Part shown: piece by piece, positions 31,888 to 40,022 of the stretch
How positions within the stretch are numbered: position 1 is the stretch's first letter
How the letters are laid out: every line of letters begins with the position of its first letter
Origin: an uncultured Duganella sp.
GTDB lineage: Bacteria > Pseudomonadota > Gammaproteobacteria > Burkholderiales > Burkholderiaceae
Assembly: GCA_946482635.1 (NCBI GenBank)
Contig: CAMLSG010000011.1
Span: 1 to 47,076 of the forward strand
Direction: 5' to 3'
Length of the DNA stretch: 47,076 bases
Notes under the pieces: model-generated
What the model saw: only the letters and a program-made list of their open reading frames with translations
Database searches by the model: none
Told to the model about the DNA's origin: nothing
Position numbers and translations under genes: made by a program

Positions 31888-32387
31888 TGATACTCTTTAT
31901 GACCTTCATGCGCCAGCAACCAGCGCTTGACGCCCAGGGTGAAGCCGTTCTGGTCGTCGCTGCCGGCAAAGCCGCCCAGGCTGTTGGCGCCCATCACGCG
32001 GTGGCATGGCACCAGCGGCGGGAACGGATTGCTGCGGCATGCCTGGCCCACCGCGCGCGCCACGGAATCGAGGTGCCTGGCCAGCTCGCCGTATGTGCGC
32101 ACCTGGCCGCGCGGAATTTCGCGCAGCGATTGCCACACGCGGCGCTGGAACTCACTGCCGCGCATTGCCAGCGGCAGGTCGAAGACGTAGTCGGCATCGT
32201 CGCAATATGCCAGCAACTGCTGCACGGCCTTTTCAGCAAGCGCATTGACCGGCGCCAGCTCCGGCGTGCTGCCGGGCAGGTAGAACATTTCCGTTACCAC
32301 CGCCCCGGCCGTGCCGATTCCCATAGCGCCGAACGGAAGATGGACGATGGCGCTGAAATCCCTGCCAACATGTTGTTTTTCGGTCAC
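31863..32387 (-). CDS. ogt: Methylated-DNA-[protein]-cysteine S-methyltransferase
   Basis: 174 residues, a single-domain O6-alkylguanine-DNA alkyltransferase. It repairs O6-methylguanine by transferring the alkyl group to its own cysteine C128 in PCHRV. The DNA-recognition helix region (GSEFQRRVWQSLREIPRGQVRTYGELARHL) is complete, and no AdaA-type domain is fused. The start is a GTG at 32387 with GGAG upstream. It overlaps the xerD start by 25 bases. Whether it should be called ogt or ada2 cannot be settled by eye. Confidence 0.93.
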   Translation of the reverse strand: MTEKQHVGRDFSAIVHLPFGAMGIGTAGAVVTEMFYLPGSTPELAPVNALAEKAVQQLLAYCDDADYVFDLPLAMRGSEFQRRVWQSLREIPRGQVRTYGELARHLDSVARAVGQACRSNPFPPLVPCHRVMGANSLGGFAGSDDQNGFTLGVKRWLLAHEGHKEYQWQQATLL

Positions 32388-32440
32388 GCTTACTCCAATA
32401 AAACTGTGGCAATCATGCTACACCAGCGCGCCAGGATAGG

Positions 32441-32471
32441 GCAAAAAAAAACGCACCCGCAGGTGCGTTTT
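32441..32471 (-). terminator. Rho-independent terminator downstream of dctP
   Basis: AAAACGCACC (32448-32457) and GGTGCGTTTT (32462-32471) form a perfect 10-bp stem with a 4-base loop. On the minus strand it is followed by a run of Ts, so it ends the dctP transcript; on the plus strand TGAATCTTTTTTT also follows, so it may work both ways. Confidence 0.88.
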
Positions 32472-32623
32472 GAATCTTTTTTTCACCACCCCGGCCATCT
32501 AACCCCGCTTGTGGCGGCGGCCAACAGCATACTGTCAGGCAGCGTGTCTCCTCTATGTATCCGCGAGCTGGCCGCGTGTCTTCTTCTTCACTCCCCACTA
32601 AATCCTGTGCCCGTAACCATCAT

Positions 32624-32638
32624 GGTGCAAGTTGCACC
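32624..32638. promoter_or_regulatory. Operator-like dyad in the dctP downstream gap
   Basis: GGTGCAA-G-TTGCACC is a perfect 7+1+7 dyad. It lies within the 240-bp gene-free stretch 32472-32711 behind dctP. No credible gene or second promoter is seen in that stretch. Whether it is a transcription-factor site or just part of a 3' RNA structure cannot be told. Confidence 0.4.
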
Positions 32639-32711
32639 GTTCGGGGGCGTCGCCATAGTAACCGATCTTTTTCCGAATTTCGTTATTTATTTTGGGCAAC
32701 TTGACAGGACT

Positions 32712-33704
32712 TCATTTTGCTGTTTCGCGGTTGATCGCCTGGATCAGGTCTTTGCCGATGCGCTCTTCCATCTGCTTTTGCACCGGCAGCAGCGCATTGC
32801 GCCACAGCGCCTGTTCCTGGGCGCTCAGGTTGTAGATCTGGGTCTTGCCGGATTTGCGGATCGCTTCCAGCGCCATATCGTTATCGCGCTGGGCGATGGC
32901 TTTTTCGTAAGTGGTAGCTTCCTTCATTGCAGCTTCCAGCTTGCTGCGAATATCGGAAGGCAGCCCGTCCCAGAACTTCTTGTTGACGATGACTGCGTAG
33001 CCCAGGTAACCGTGATTGGAAATGGTCAGGTGCTTCTGCACCTCATGCATCTTTTGCGTGTACATATTGGAGGGCGGGTTTTCGGTGCCGTCCACCACGC
33101 CGGTCTGCAGCGCCATATACGCCTCGGAGAAGGCCAGCGACTGCGGTACCGCGCCCAGCGCGCGCATCTGGATATCCAGCACCTTGGAGGACTGGATCCG
33201 CATCTTCAGGCCCTTGAAGTCGGCCGGCACGCGCAACTGGCGGTTGGCCGACATGACCTTGAAGCCATTGTCCCAATAAGCCAGGCCGGTGATGCCCTTG
33301 GTCTCGAGCTTTTTCAGCAGCGACTTGCCGATCGGGCCTTCGGTCACGTTGTACAGCGCAGTCTTGTTGGGGAAGATGTACGGCAGGTCGAAGACCTCGA
33401 ATTCCTTTACCCCCAGCGGGCCGAATTTGGCCAGCGACGGCGCCAGCATCTGCACCGCGCCCAGTTGCAGCGCTTCCAGTTCTTCCTTGTCCTTATACAG
33501 CTGGCTGTTCGGGTAGACCTGGACCCTGACGCGGCCGCCGGTCGCCTTTTCCGCCAGTTGCTTGAAGCGCTCGGCGGCCTGCCCCTTGGGAGTGTCCGGC
33601 GCCACGACGTGGCTGAACTTGATGACGATGGGCGCCTGCGCAAACGCTTGGGACGTGACAAGTGCGGCCGCGCCGAAGGCGGCCAGGAGGGACTTCAAAT
33701 GCAT
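32712..33704 (-). CDS. dctP: TRAP transporter substrate-binding protein, DctP family
   Basis: 330 residues with a Sec signal peptide cut after QAFA. DctP proteins catch C4-dicarboxylates or other organic acids in the periplasm and hand them to the DctQ/DctM membrane pair. The family regions are clear: IVIKFSHVVAPDTPKGQAAERFKQLAEK, the carboxylate-binding arginine region LKMRIQSSKVLDIQM, and TGVVDGTENPPSNMYTQKMHEV. The start ATG 33704 has GGGAGAC upstream. The dctQ and dctM genes are not beside it; it is followed by a terminator. It is divergent from a DctS/DctR-type two-component system that probably senses the same substrate. Confidence 0.93.
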   Translation of the reverse strand: MHLKSLLAAFGAAALVTSQAFAQAPIVIKFSHVVAPDTPKGQAAERFKQLAEKATGGRVRVQVYPNSQLYKDKEELEALQLGAVQMLAPSLAKFGPLGVKEFEVFDLPYIFPNKTALYNVTEGPIGKSLLKKLETKGITGLAYWDNGFKVMSANRQLRVPADFKGLKMRIQSSKVLDIQMRALGAVPQSLAFSEAYMALQTGVVDGTENPPSNMYTQKMHEVQKHLTISNHGYLGYAVIVNKKFWDGLPSDIRSKLEAAMKEATTYEKAIAQRDNDMALEAIRKSGKTQIYNLSAQEQALWRNALLPVQKQMEERIGKDLIQAINRETAK

Positions 33705-33748
33705 AATGTCTCCCGGCGATTTTGGTGCATTATTATTCTCACTTTACA

Positions 33749-33791
33749 TTGTGTTCACCGGAATGGTGGCACACAACTGTGGAAACCCACA
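33749..33791. promoter_or_regulatory. Dyad cluster between dctP and the sensor kinase
   Basis: TTGTGT (33749-33754) pairs with ACACAA (33771-33776) around an inner CACC/GGTG pair. Next to it TGTGG-AAAC-CCACA (33778-33791) forms a second dyad. They lie in the 122-bp divergent region and are likely sites for the DctR-type regulator encoded beside them. Confidence 0.45.
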
Positions 33792-33826
33792 ATACAAGCA
33801 GCAACTGGATTCGATACCCTCGGCGC

Positions 33827-35791
33827 ATGTTAAAACGCATATCCCTGCCCTCTTCCGTGCGCTGGCTGCTGCCGGTGGTACTGGTGCTGCTGTTCGTCGC
33901 CATCGTGTTCTGGCTGCCCTGGCAGGCGCGCCAGCTTGAAAGCAATGAGCGGCAGGAGCAGCTGATCGCCGATACCCTGTGGGTCGAGCAGTCGATCCGC
34001 TTCCAGCTTGGCCGCCACGAAGAAAGCCTGCGCGGCCTGGCCAATGAAATCGCCACCGGCCATCCAGCACCCGCCGACGTGCAGCAGCGCATGGGCCGCA
34101 TGCTGAAAAACGGCGCCGAACTGAAACGCGTGGTCGAGGTCGATCCAGAAGGCCGCATCGTGGTCGCCAGCGAAGGCGCACCGGCCGGCAGCACCGTGCT
34201 TGGCCCGGCCGCGCTGGCTGCGCAGGACCATGCGCGCCGCACGCACTCACCGGTCTACGCCGAGCCGGAACCGATCGGCGGCGACGCCCAGCCCGGCGCA
34301 TTGAAAATGGACCTGCTGTTCCCGATCTATCGCGGCGACCAGTGGATCGGCAGCCTGGTCGCCACCTTCGAGCTCAGTAGCCTGCTCGATGAAATGGTGC
34401 CGTGGTGGTTCGCGCAGGACAACCAGATTTCCCTGCTCGACCGCGACGACAAGGTGCTCGCGCGCCGCAGTTCCGCCGGCCCGGGCCATGGCGTCTACAC
34501 CCACAAGCGCGCCCTCGACCTGCCCGGCGCCACCATCACCCTGATGACCGACAGCGTGAAGAGCGAACCGAAACTGCTGCCCAACCTGCTGGTCGGCTCC
34601 GTCATCGCGCTCTCGCTGGCCCTGCTGTGGAGCCTGTTCGCACTGTGGGGCCACATCTCGCGCCGCCTGGCGGCTGAAGGCGAATTGCGGCAGCAGATGT
34701 CCTTCCGCACGGCGATGGAAAATTCGCTGGTGACCGGCTTGCGCGCGCGCGACCTGGAAGGCCGCATCACCTATGTCAATCCCGCTTTCTGCCAGATGGT
34801 CGGCTACCCGGCGGAGGAGTTGATCGGGCGCTCGCCGCCCATGCCTTACTGGGCGCCGGACGTGATGGAGGAATACCAGCACCGCCTGGCCAGCGTACTG
34901 GCCGGATCCATCACCCCGGAATTCGAAACCCTGTTCCAGCGCCCGGACGGCACCCGCATCCCGGTGCTGGTGTTCGAGGCGCCGCTGGTCGATAAGGAAG
35001 GCCGCCATACCGGCTATATGGGTTCCATTCTCGACATCTCCGACCGCAAGCGCATGGAGGAACTGAACCGCCAGCACCAGGAAAAGCTGCAGGCCAGTGC
35101 GCGCCTGGCCACCATGGGCGAAATCGCCTCCATGCTGGCGCACGAACTGAACCAGCCGCTGGCCGCCATCTCGAGCTACACCACCGGTGCGCTGAACATC
35201 CTTGCGCGCGGAGGCGACACCGCCATGCTCAAGCCCGCGCTGGAGCAAGCCGGCACCCAGGCGCAGCGCGCCGGCCAGATCATCCGCAGCGTGCACGAAT
35301 TCGTGAAGAACCGCGAATCGGAGCGGCAGGACGTGGCGCTGCAATCGATGCTCGACTCGATCCTGGTCCTGATCGAGCTGCAAGCCCGCCAGCACCACGT
35401 CTCGCTGCAGATCGAAATCCCGGAATCGCTGCCGCTGGTGCGCGCCGACCGCCTGCTGATCGAGCAGGTGCTGCTGAACCTTACCCGCAACGGCATCGAA
35501 GCCATGGCCGACGTGCAGCCGCTGAAACGCGTATTGCGCGTTGTGGCCGAAAACGATCCGCAGGCGGGCATGGTGGTGGTGCAGGTCATCGACAACGGGC
35601 ACGGCATCCCGCAGGACGTGGCCGAGCGCCTGTTTTCGCCCTTTTTCTCGACCAAGGCGGAAGGCATGGGCATGGGCCTCAACATCTGCCGCACCGCGAT
35701 CGAGTTCCACGGCGGCACATTGACCCACCGCGACAACCCGCAAGGCGGTACCATATTCACTTTTACGCTGCCGGTCGCAGGCAAAGCGTAA
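33827..35791 (+). CDS. Sensor histidine kinase, DctS-like with PAS domain
   Basis: 654 residues from the ATG at 33827; the longer frame lacks a ribosome site. TM1 lies near 12-31 and TM2 near 251-274, framing a periplasmic sensor domain of about 220 residues. A PAS domain follows (RTAMENSLVTGLRARDLEGRITYVNPAFCQM... YMGSILDISDRKR, 294-407). The phosphoacceptor is H439 in MLAHELNQPLAAISSY. The ATP-binding domain has N555 (NLTRNGIEA), DNGHGI and GMGMGLNICR. This layout matches Rhodobacter DctS, which reports on C4-dicarboxylates. It pairs with the response regulator 24 bases downstream and faces dctP across the shared region. Confidence 0.93.
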   Translation: MLKRISLPSSVRWLLPVVLVLLFVAIVFWLPWQARQLESNERQEQLIADTLWVEQSIRFQLGRHEESLRGLANEIATGHPAPADVQQRMGRMLKNGAELKRVVEVDPEGRIVVASEGAPAGSTVLGPAALAAQDHARRTHSPVYAEPEPIGGDAQPGALKMDLLFPIYRGDQWIGSLVATFELSSLLDEMVPWWFAQDNQISLLDRDDKVLARRSSAGPGHGVYTHKRALDLPGATITLMTDSVKSEPKLLPNLLVGSVIALSLALLWSLFALWGHISRRLAAEGELRQQMSFRTAMENSLVTGLRARDLEGRITYVNPAFCQMVGYPAEELIGRSPPMPYWAPDVMEEYQHRLASVLAGSITPEFETLFQRPDGTRIPVLVFEAPLVDKEGRHTGYMGSILDISDRKRMEELNRQHQEKLQASARLATMGEIASMLAHELNQPLAAISSYTTGALNILARGGDTAMLKPALEQAGTQAQRAGQIIRSVHEFVKNRESERQDVALQSMLDSILVLIELQARQHHVSLQIEIPESLPLVRADRLLIEQVLLNLTRNGIEAMADVQPLKRVLRVVAENDPQAGMVVVQVIDNGHGIPQDVAERLFSPFFSTKAEGMGMGLNICRTAIEFHGGTLTHRDNPQGGTIFTFTLPVAGKA

Positions 35792-35815
35792 TAGAGCCAA
35801 TTCGGGAGACCCAGA

Positions 35816-36403
35816 ATGCTACATATCGTTGACGATGAAGCCGTGGTGCGCGATGCCCTGTCCTGGCTCGCTTCCTCGCGCGGCATCGCCGCCACGACCT
35901 ACGAAAGCGCGGCAGCCTTCCTGGCCTTCGCGCAAAGCGGCGCTTTCGATCCCGAAGGCGACTGCGTGCTGCTCGACGTGCGCATGCCGGAGATCAGCGG
36001 CGTGGCCGCCTTCGACCAGTTGGCGGCGCGCGGCCTCACGGCGCGCCTGCCCGTCATCTTCCTGACCGGCCACGGCGACGTGCCGATGGCGGTGGATACG
36101 CTCAAGCGCGGCGCCTTCGACTTCTTCGAGAAGCCTTTCAACGACAACCAGTTGATGGACCGCGTGCAGGAAGGCCTGGCCGCCTCGCGCCAGGCCAGCG
36201 GCAAGGCAGCCGTGCAGGCGCGCCTCGCCACGCTCTCGACCCGCGAGCGCGAAGTGCTGGACCTGATCCTGGCCGGCAAGATGAACAAGGTGGTGGCCGA
36301 TGAACTGGGCATCTCGATGCGCACCGTCGAAGTGCACCGCGCCCACATCTTCGACAAGATGCAGGTCAAGACCGCGGTCGAACTGGCGGGACTGCTGAAG
36401 TGA
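35816..36403 (+). CDS. Response regulator, DctR/FixJ type
   Basis: 195 residues. The receiver domain has the acidic pocket in IVDDE, phosphoacceptor D54 (VLLDVRMPE), T84 (FLTGHG) and K106 (FFEKPF). The C-terminal LuxR-type helix-turn-helix is LSTREREVLDLILAGKMNKVVADELGISMRTVEVHRAHIFDKM. It is of the FixJ/DctR class, not a sigma-54 activator of the DctD kind. It is cotranscribed with the kinase and probably activates the TRAP transporter gene(s), including divergent dctP. Confidence 0.94.
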   Translation: MLHIVDDEAVVRDALSWLASSRGIAATTYESAAAFLAFAQSGAFDPEGDCVLLDVRMPEISGVAAFDQLAARGLTARLPVIFLTGHGDVPMAVDTLKRGAFDFFEKPFNDNQLMDRVQEGLAASRQASGKAAVQARLATLSTREREVLDLILAGKMNKVVADELGISMRTVEVHRAHIFDKMQVKTAVELAGLLK

Positions 36404-36428
36404 AGCCTGCTGGCAAAACAAATAATAC

Positions 36429-36440
36429 ATAAGCACTTAT
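36429..36440. promoter_or_regulatory. Dyad in the marR promoter
   Basis: ATAAG-CA-CTTAT lies in an AT-rich 58-bp gap just before the MarR gene, next to a TATATT that could be its -10 box. A natural spot for autorepression, but unproven. Confidence 0.35.
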
Positions 36441-36461
36441 ATATTGTGATAGCATCGGTCC

Positions 36462-36917
36462 ATGAAACAAGGACTCGGAACCCAATTACGCCATTTGATC
36501 GAACTGCTGGACGGCGCCGTGCAGCAGTCATACCTTGACGCCGGCCTCGAATACCGGCCGCGCTACACGCCCGTGATGCGCGCGCTGGCCGGCGGCCAGC
36601 CATGCACCGTCAGCCAGGTTGCCGAAAGCGCCGGCATTACCCAGCCCGCCGCCACGCAGACGGTAGCCCTGATGCTGAAAGAAGGCTGGCTGGTGGCGCA
36701 AGCCAGCCCCACCGATGCGCGCCAGAAGCTGCTGCGCCTCAGCCCGCAGGGCAAGCGCCTGCTGCCGAAGCTGCAGGCGTGCTGGCGCGCCACGACAGCG
36801 GCAGCGGCTTCGCTCGATGCAGACTTGCCGTATCCGCTGTCCGAGACGCTGGCGCAGGCCATTGCTGCCCTGGAGCTGCGCTCTTTCGGTGAACGTATCC
36901 GCAAGGCGAAGGGGTAG
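36462..36917 (+). CDS. MarR family transcriptional regulator
   Basis: 151 residues. A helix-turn-helix is seen in CTVSQVAESAGITQPAATQTVALMLKEGWLVAQASPTDARQKLLRLSPQGKRLLPKL, with the wing arginine in TDARQK. The N-terminal helix (QLRHLIELLDGAVQQSYLDAGLEYRPRY) would form the dimer interface. It follows the DctR-like gene by 58 bases and converges on the GGDEF gene. It has no obvious partner; its target and ligand are unknown. The Shine-Dalgarno sequence is poor. Confidence 0.88.
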   Translation: MKQGLGTQLRHLIELLDGAVQQSYLDAGLEYRPRYTPVMRALAGGQPCTVSQVAESAGITQPAATQTVALMLKEGWLVAQASPTDARQKLLRLSPQGKRLLPKLQACWRATTAAAASLDADLPYPLSETLAQAIAALELRSFGERIRKAKG

Positions 36918-36929
36918 CGATGCAACAGC

Positions 36930-38354
36930 CTAAACGCCCATGACCGCCTGGTTGCGGCCGGCCTGCTTGGCGCGGTACAGCGCGTCGTCGGCACGCCGCA
37001 GCCACTGTTCGTAGCTCGCCTCGTGCTTGTCGCTGACGGCGATGCCCAGGCTCACCTGGCACCTGAATAAATGAACATCGTGGCTGATTTCGCAGCTTGC
37101 CACACGCTCGCGCAAGCGTTCGGCGAACACGAATGCCCCTTCGCGCCCTGTTTCCGGCAGCACGATCAGGAACTCCTCGCCGCCATAGCGCGCCCCTGCG
37201 TCAACCTCTCGCATCACTGAGCGGATGCAGGTCGCCAGCATGCGCAATGCGGCGTCGCCGCCCGGGTGGCCATATTTGTCGTTGACCTGCTTGAAATGGT
37301 CGATATCGAGCAGCACCAGGGCGGAGGCATGGCCGGATCGGCGCGCGCGGTGCCACTCGGCATCGAGGTGGCGGTCGGCGGCGCGGCGGTTCAGCAGGCC
37401 GGTCAAGGCGTCCGTCGTCGCCAGGCGCTCCAGGTCGATATTCATGCGCTGCATTTCGTTCAGCAGGCCGTCGGTCGAATCCTGCCAGTGCGAGAACAGC
37501 TGGTAGCCGAAAATGGCGATGAAAATGATGATCGCCGCGAACACCCAGTAGAAGATCCACACGGTTTCCCGGAACACTTCCGGCGCGTGGACGGCATCGG
37601 CTTCGGCCAGGCGGATCGTGACGAAGCCGTAAATCAGCACGCCGGCCGCCACCGTGGCCAGCATGCGCAGCACCGAACGGCGCGAGCCGCCGCGCCGCCT
37701 GCGCATCAGCTTCTGGTTCAGCAACTGCCAGCGGTCCACCCGCGGCCACAGGATCGCCATTGCCGGCCCGCCAATCAACACGCTTTGCAGGAAGGAGCCC
37801 AGCCACCAGCCCTGCCAGATCGGCAACTGCGCCCCTGGCGCGATATGGTTGGTATAGCTCCAGATCAGGGCGCCGGAAGAGCCAAAGATGCTGGCCACAA
37901 AACACAACTGGATATAGAACAGCAGTGAAGTCAGGTGCCGCAAATCGCGCCGCATCACCATGGCGCGGTAGCCGATCGCCAGGATGCTGAATCCGAGCGG
38001 GTTGGCGCAGGCAAACAGCAGCGCCCAATGCAGGGGCATGCCGGCATACAGCGCCAGCACCAGGGTCGAACAGTAGGCGGGAATCGCGCCCCACCACCAG
38101 CCCAGGGTCAAGGTCAGCAGCAGGCAAATGGGCAGCGGCGGATAGACGGTAACGTAGGCGGTAACGCCGCCCATATTGACGGGCAAGCCGGACCAGCTCC
38201 ATTTGACGGTCGCCACTCCCAGCGCCACGCAAAGCAGCAGCAACAGCAGCCAGCCGCCGAAGATGGCGCGCTGTTCTGCCGCACTGCCATGCCGCCACAC
38301 ATTCAGCGGCGACAATTCTCGATAACTCTGTACCGCTTCCGCAAAAGGAGACAA
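36930..38354 (-). CDS. Membrane-bound GGDEF diguanylate cyclase
   Basis: 474 residues. The first 290 hold about eight membrane segments (near 31-50, 60-80, 82-105, 108-128, 140-165, 182-203, 227-248, 264-285), resembling a MASE1-type sensor region. The C-terminal GGDEF domain starts ATTDALTGLLNRR; the active site is GGEEF (391-395), and the I-site REVD (382-385) is present, so it should make c-di-GMP with product inhibition. It starts at an ATG at 38354. It converges on the MarR gene and lies 52 bases behind the queG stop. The ligand is unknown. Confidence 0.9.
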   Translation of the reverse strand: MSPFAEAVQSYRELSPLNVWRHGSAAEQRAIFGGWLLLLLLCVALGVATVKWSWSGLPVNMGGVTAYVTVYPPLPICLLLTLTLGWWWGAIPAYCSTLVLALYAGMPLHWALLFACANPLGFSILAIGYRAMVMRRDLRHLTSLLFYIQLCFVASIFGSSGALIWSYTNHIAPGAQLPIWQGWWLGSFLQSVLIGGPAMAILWPRVDRWQLLNQKLMRRRRGGSRRSVLRMLATVAAGVLIYGFVTIRLAEADAVHAPEVFRETVWIFYWVFAAIIIFIAIFGYQLFSHWQDSTDGLLNEMQRMNIDLERLATTDALTGLLNRRAADRHLDAEWHRARRSGHASALVLLDIDHFKQVNDKYGHPGGDAALRMLATCIRSVMREVDAGARYGGEEFLIVLPETGREGAFVFAERLRERVASCEISHDVHLFRCQVSLGIAVSDKHEASYEQWLRRADDALYRAKQAGRNQAVMGV

Positions 38355-38406
38355 TTCGTCACTCGGGATTTTTGACCAGGACAGGCCAATTATGCCCTAG
38401 TGCTGC

Positions 38407-39528
38407 CTAGTGGTGCTGCTTCAGCGCCCATTCCACATGCTCGCGCACCAGTTCCGATGGATGGTCGCGGCGCGCCTGCAAGGCGGCCAGGATGGCCGGG
38501 TCGCCCTGGGCGCCCATGCGCGCCGCGTTGCCAAGTCCGACCGCGATATTGCGCAGCCAGCGTTCATGGCCGATGCGGCGGATCGGGCTGCCCTCCATGC
38601 GGCGGTTGAATTCCTCTTCGGTCCATGCAAACAGCTCGATCATGCCGGCGCTGCCCAGGGCATGGCGCTCATCGAAGTCCGGCAGCGTGGCGCGCTGGGC
38701 GAACTTGTTCCAGGGACAGACGGTCTGGCAATCGTCGCAGCCGTAGACCCGGTTGCCCAGCAACGGCCGCATTTCTTCCGGGATGGCGCCTTTGAGTTCA
38801 ATGGTCAGGTAGGAAATGCAGCGCCGCGCATCCAGCTTGCCCGGGCCGAGGATGGCCTGGGTCGGGCAGACGTCGATGCAGGCCGTGCACTGGCCGCAGT
38901 GCGCGCCGGTCGGTTCGTCGACCGGCAGCGGCAAATCGACCAGGATTTCGCCCATGAAGAACATGGAGCCCGCGCTGCGGTTGATCAGCAAGGTGTGCTT
39001 GCCGCGCCAGCCCAGGCCCGACTTCTCCGCCAGCGGCAGTTCCATCACCGGCGCCGAGTCGGTGAACACGCGGTAGCCGAACTCGCCGACCGCCGCGCTG
39101 ACCTTGTCGGCCAGTTGCTGCAGCCGGGCGCGCAGCACCTTGTGGTAGTCGCGGCCGCGGGCATACACCGAGATCACAGCCTGGGTGGGATCGGCCAGCC
39201 GCGCCGTTTCCCGCTCGCGCCAGCCTTCGTCGGCCGCGCCAGGCAGGTAATTCATGCGCGCCGTAATCACCCGCACCGTACCCGGCACCAGTTCCGCCGG
39301 CCGTGCGCGCTTCATGCCATGGCTTGCCATATAGTCCATATCGCCGTGCATGCCGGCATCCAGCCAGGCTTGCAGGCCCGCCTCGGCGGCGGACAGGTCG
39401 ATATCGGCAATCCGCACTTCCGCGAAGCCGAGCTCCAGCCCCCATGCCTTGATGCGGCTGGCTAATTCGTCTAAATTGGCTTGGGAGAGTGACACGGCCT
39501 TACAATGCGGGGAAATCCAAACCATCAT
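38407..39528 (-). CDS. queG: Epoxyqueuosine reductase QueG
   Basis: Up to 373 residues. QueG reduces epoxyqueuosine to queuosine in tRNA using cobalamin and two [4Fe-4S] clusters. The ferredoxin-like motifs are HCGQCTACIDVCPTQAI and GCDDCQTVCPWNK. Family regions RGRDYHKVLRARLQQLADKV and FTDSAPVMELPLAEKSGLGWRGKHTL are intact. A HEAT-like tail follows. The start is uncertain: ATG 39528 or 39525 lacks a ribosome site and leaves only 8 bases to the divergent tsaE; a GTG at 39495 (then SLSQANLDELASRIKAWG) gives the N-terminal length of E. coli QueG. I keep the longest form. Confidence 0.95.
   Translation of the reverse strand: MMVWISPHCKAVSLSQANLDELASRIKAWGLELGFAEVRIADIDLSAAEAGLQAWLDAGMHGDMDYMASHGMKRARPAELVPGTVRVITARMNYLPGAADEGWRERETARLADPTQAVISVYARGRDYHKVLRARLQQLADKVSAAVGEFGYRVFTDSAPVMELPLAEKSGLGWRGKHTLLINRSAGSMFFMGEILVDLPLPVDEPTGAHCGQCTACIDVCPTQAILGPGKLDARRCISYLTIELKGAIPEEMRPLLGNRVYGCDDCQTVCPWNKFAQRATLPDFDERHALGSAGMIELFAWTEEEFNRRMEGSPIRRIGHERWLRNIAVGLGNAARMGAQGDPAILAALQARRDHPSELVREHVEWALKQHH
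39501..39506 (+). promoter_or_regulatory. Candidate -10 box of tsaE
   Basis: TACAAT lies 31 bp before the tsaE ATG with TTGGCT as a possible -35 at 19-bp spacing (39476-39481). It falls within the 5' end of queG on the other strand. Confidence 0.35.
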
Positions 39529-39536
39529 TTTATTCG

Positions 39537-40022
39537 ATGCAGCACTTTAAATCCCATCTCCACGACGAAGCCGGTACAGCGGCGCTAGGCGCTGCGCTGT
39601 CGCGCGCCCTGCTGCCCGGCATGGCGATCTACCTGCACGGCGACCTGGGCGCCGGCAAAACCGCGCTGACGCGCGCGCTGCTGCATGCGGCCGGCCATGT
39701 GGGGCCGGTGAAAAGCCCGACATACACCCTGTCCGAGCCCTACCGCGTGAAGGTCGACGGCAAGCTTGCCAACGTGGTGCATTTCGACCTGTACCGCATG
39801 GGCAGCCCCGAGGAATTCCTCGATGCCGGCTTCCGCGAAGAGTTCAATCGCGAGAACGTGTGCATCGTCGAATGGCCGGAGAAGGCGGACGGCGTGTTGC
39901 CGCCGCCCGACCTTCATGTTTACCTCTCTGTAGCCGGCGACGGACGTGATGTAGAATTGCAGCCGTCTTCCGCTCTTGGTACGTCATGCCTGCAACGCCT
40001 CCAATTCGCTCCAAACCTGTAA
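39537..40022 (+). CDS. tsaE: tRNA threonylcarbamoyladenosine biosynthesis ATPase TsaE
   Basis: 161 residues from the ATG at 39537 (MQHFKSHLHDEAG). The P-loop is GDLGAGKT (35-42), followed by the family SPTYTLSEPY motif, HFDLYRM and EWPEKAD. TsaE uses ATP to reset the TsaB-TsaD complex in t6A tRNA modification. The last 12 codons overlap the start of amiC by 37 bases in another frame, so the C-terminal SSALGTSCLQRLQFAPNL tail is probably unconserved. The arrangement tsaE-amiC is common across proteobacteria. Confidence 0.95.
   Translation: MQHFKSHLHDEAGTAALGAALSRALLPGMAIYLHGDLGAGKTALTRALLHAAGHVGPVKSPTYTLSEPYRVKVDGKLANVVHFDLYRMGSPEEFLDAGFREEFNRENVCIVEWPEKADGVLPPPDLHVYLSVAGDGRDVELQPSSALGTSCLQRLQFAPNL

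Noticed and set aside
33766..33781. TGGCACA upstream of the sensor kinase as a second sigma-54 promoter
   Set aside because: The -12 half reads TGTGG rather than TTGCA and lacks the GC dinucleotide at the right spacing; the partner regulator is FixJ-type, not a sigma-54 activator.
31530..33833. 767-codon open frame on the plus strand
   Set aside because: Runs antisense through xerD, the methyltransferase, a terminator and dctP; not a gene.
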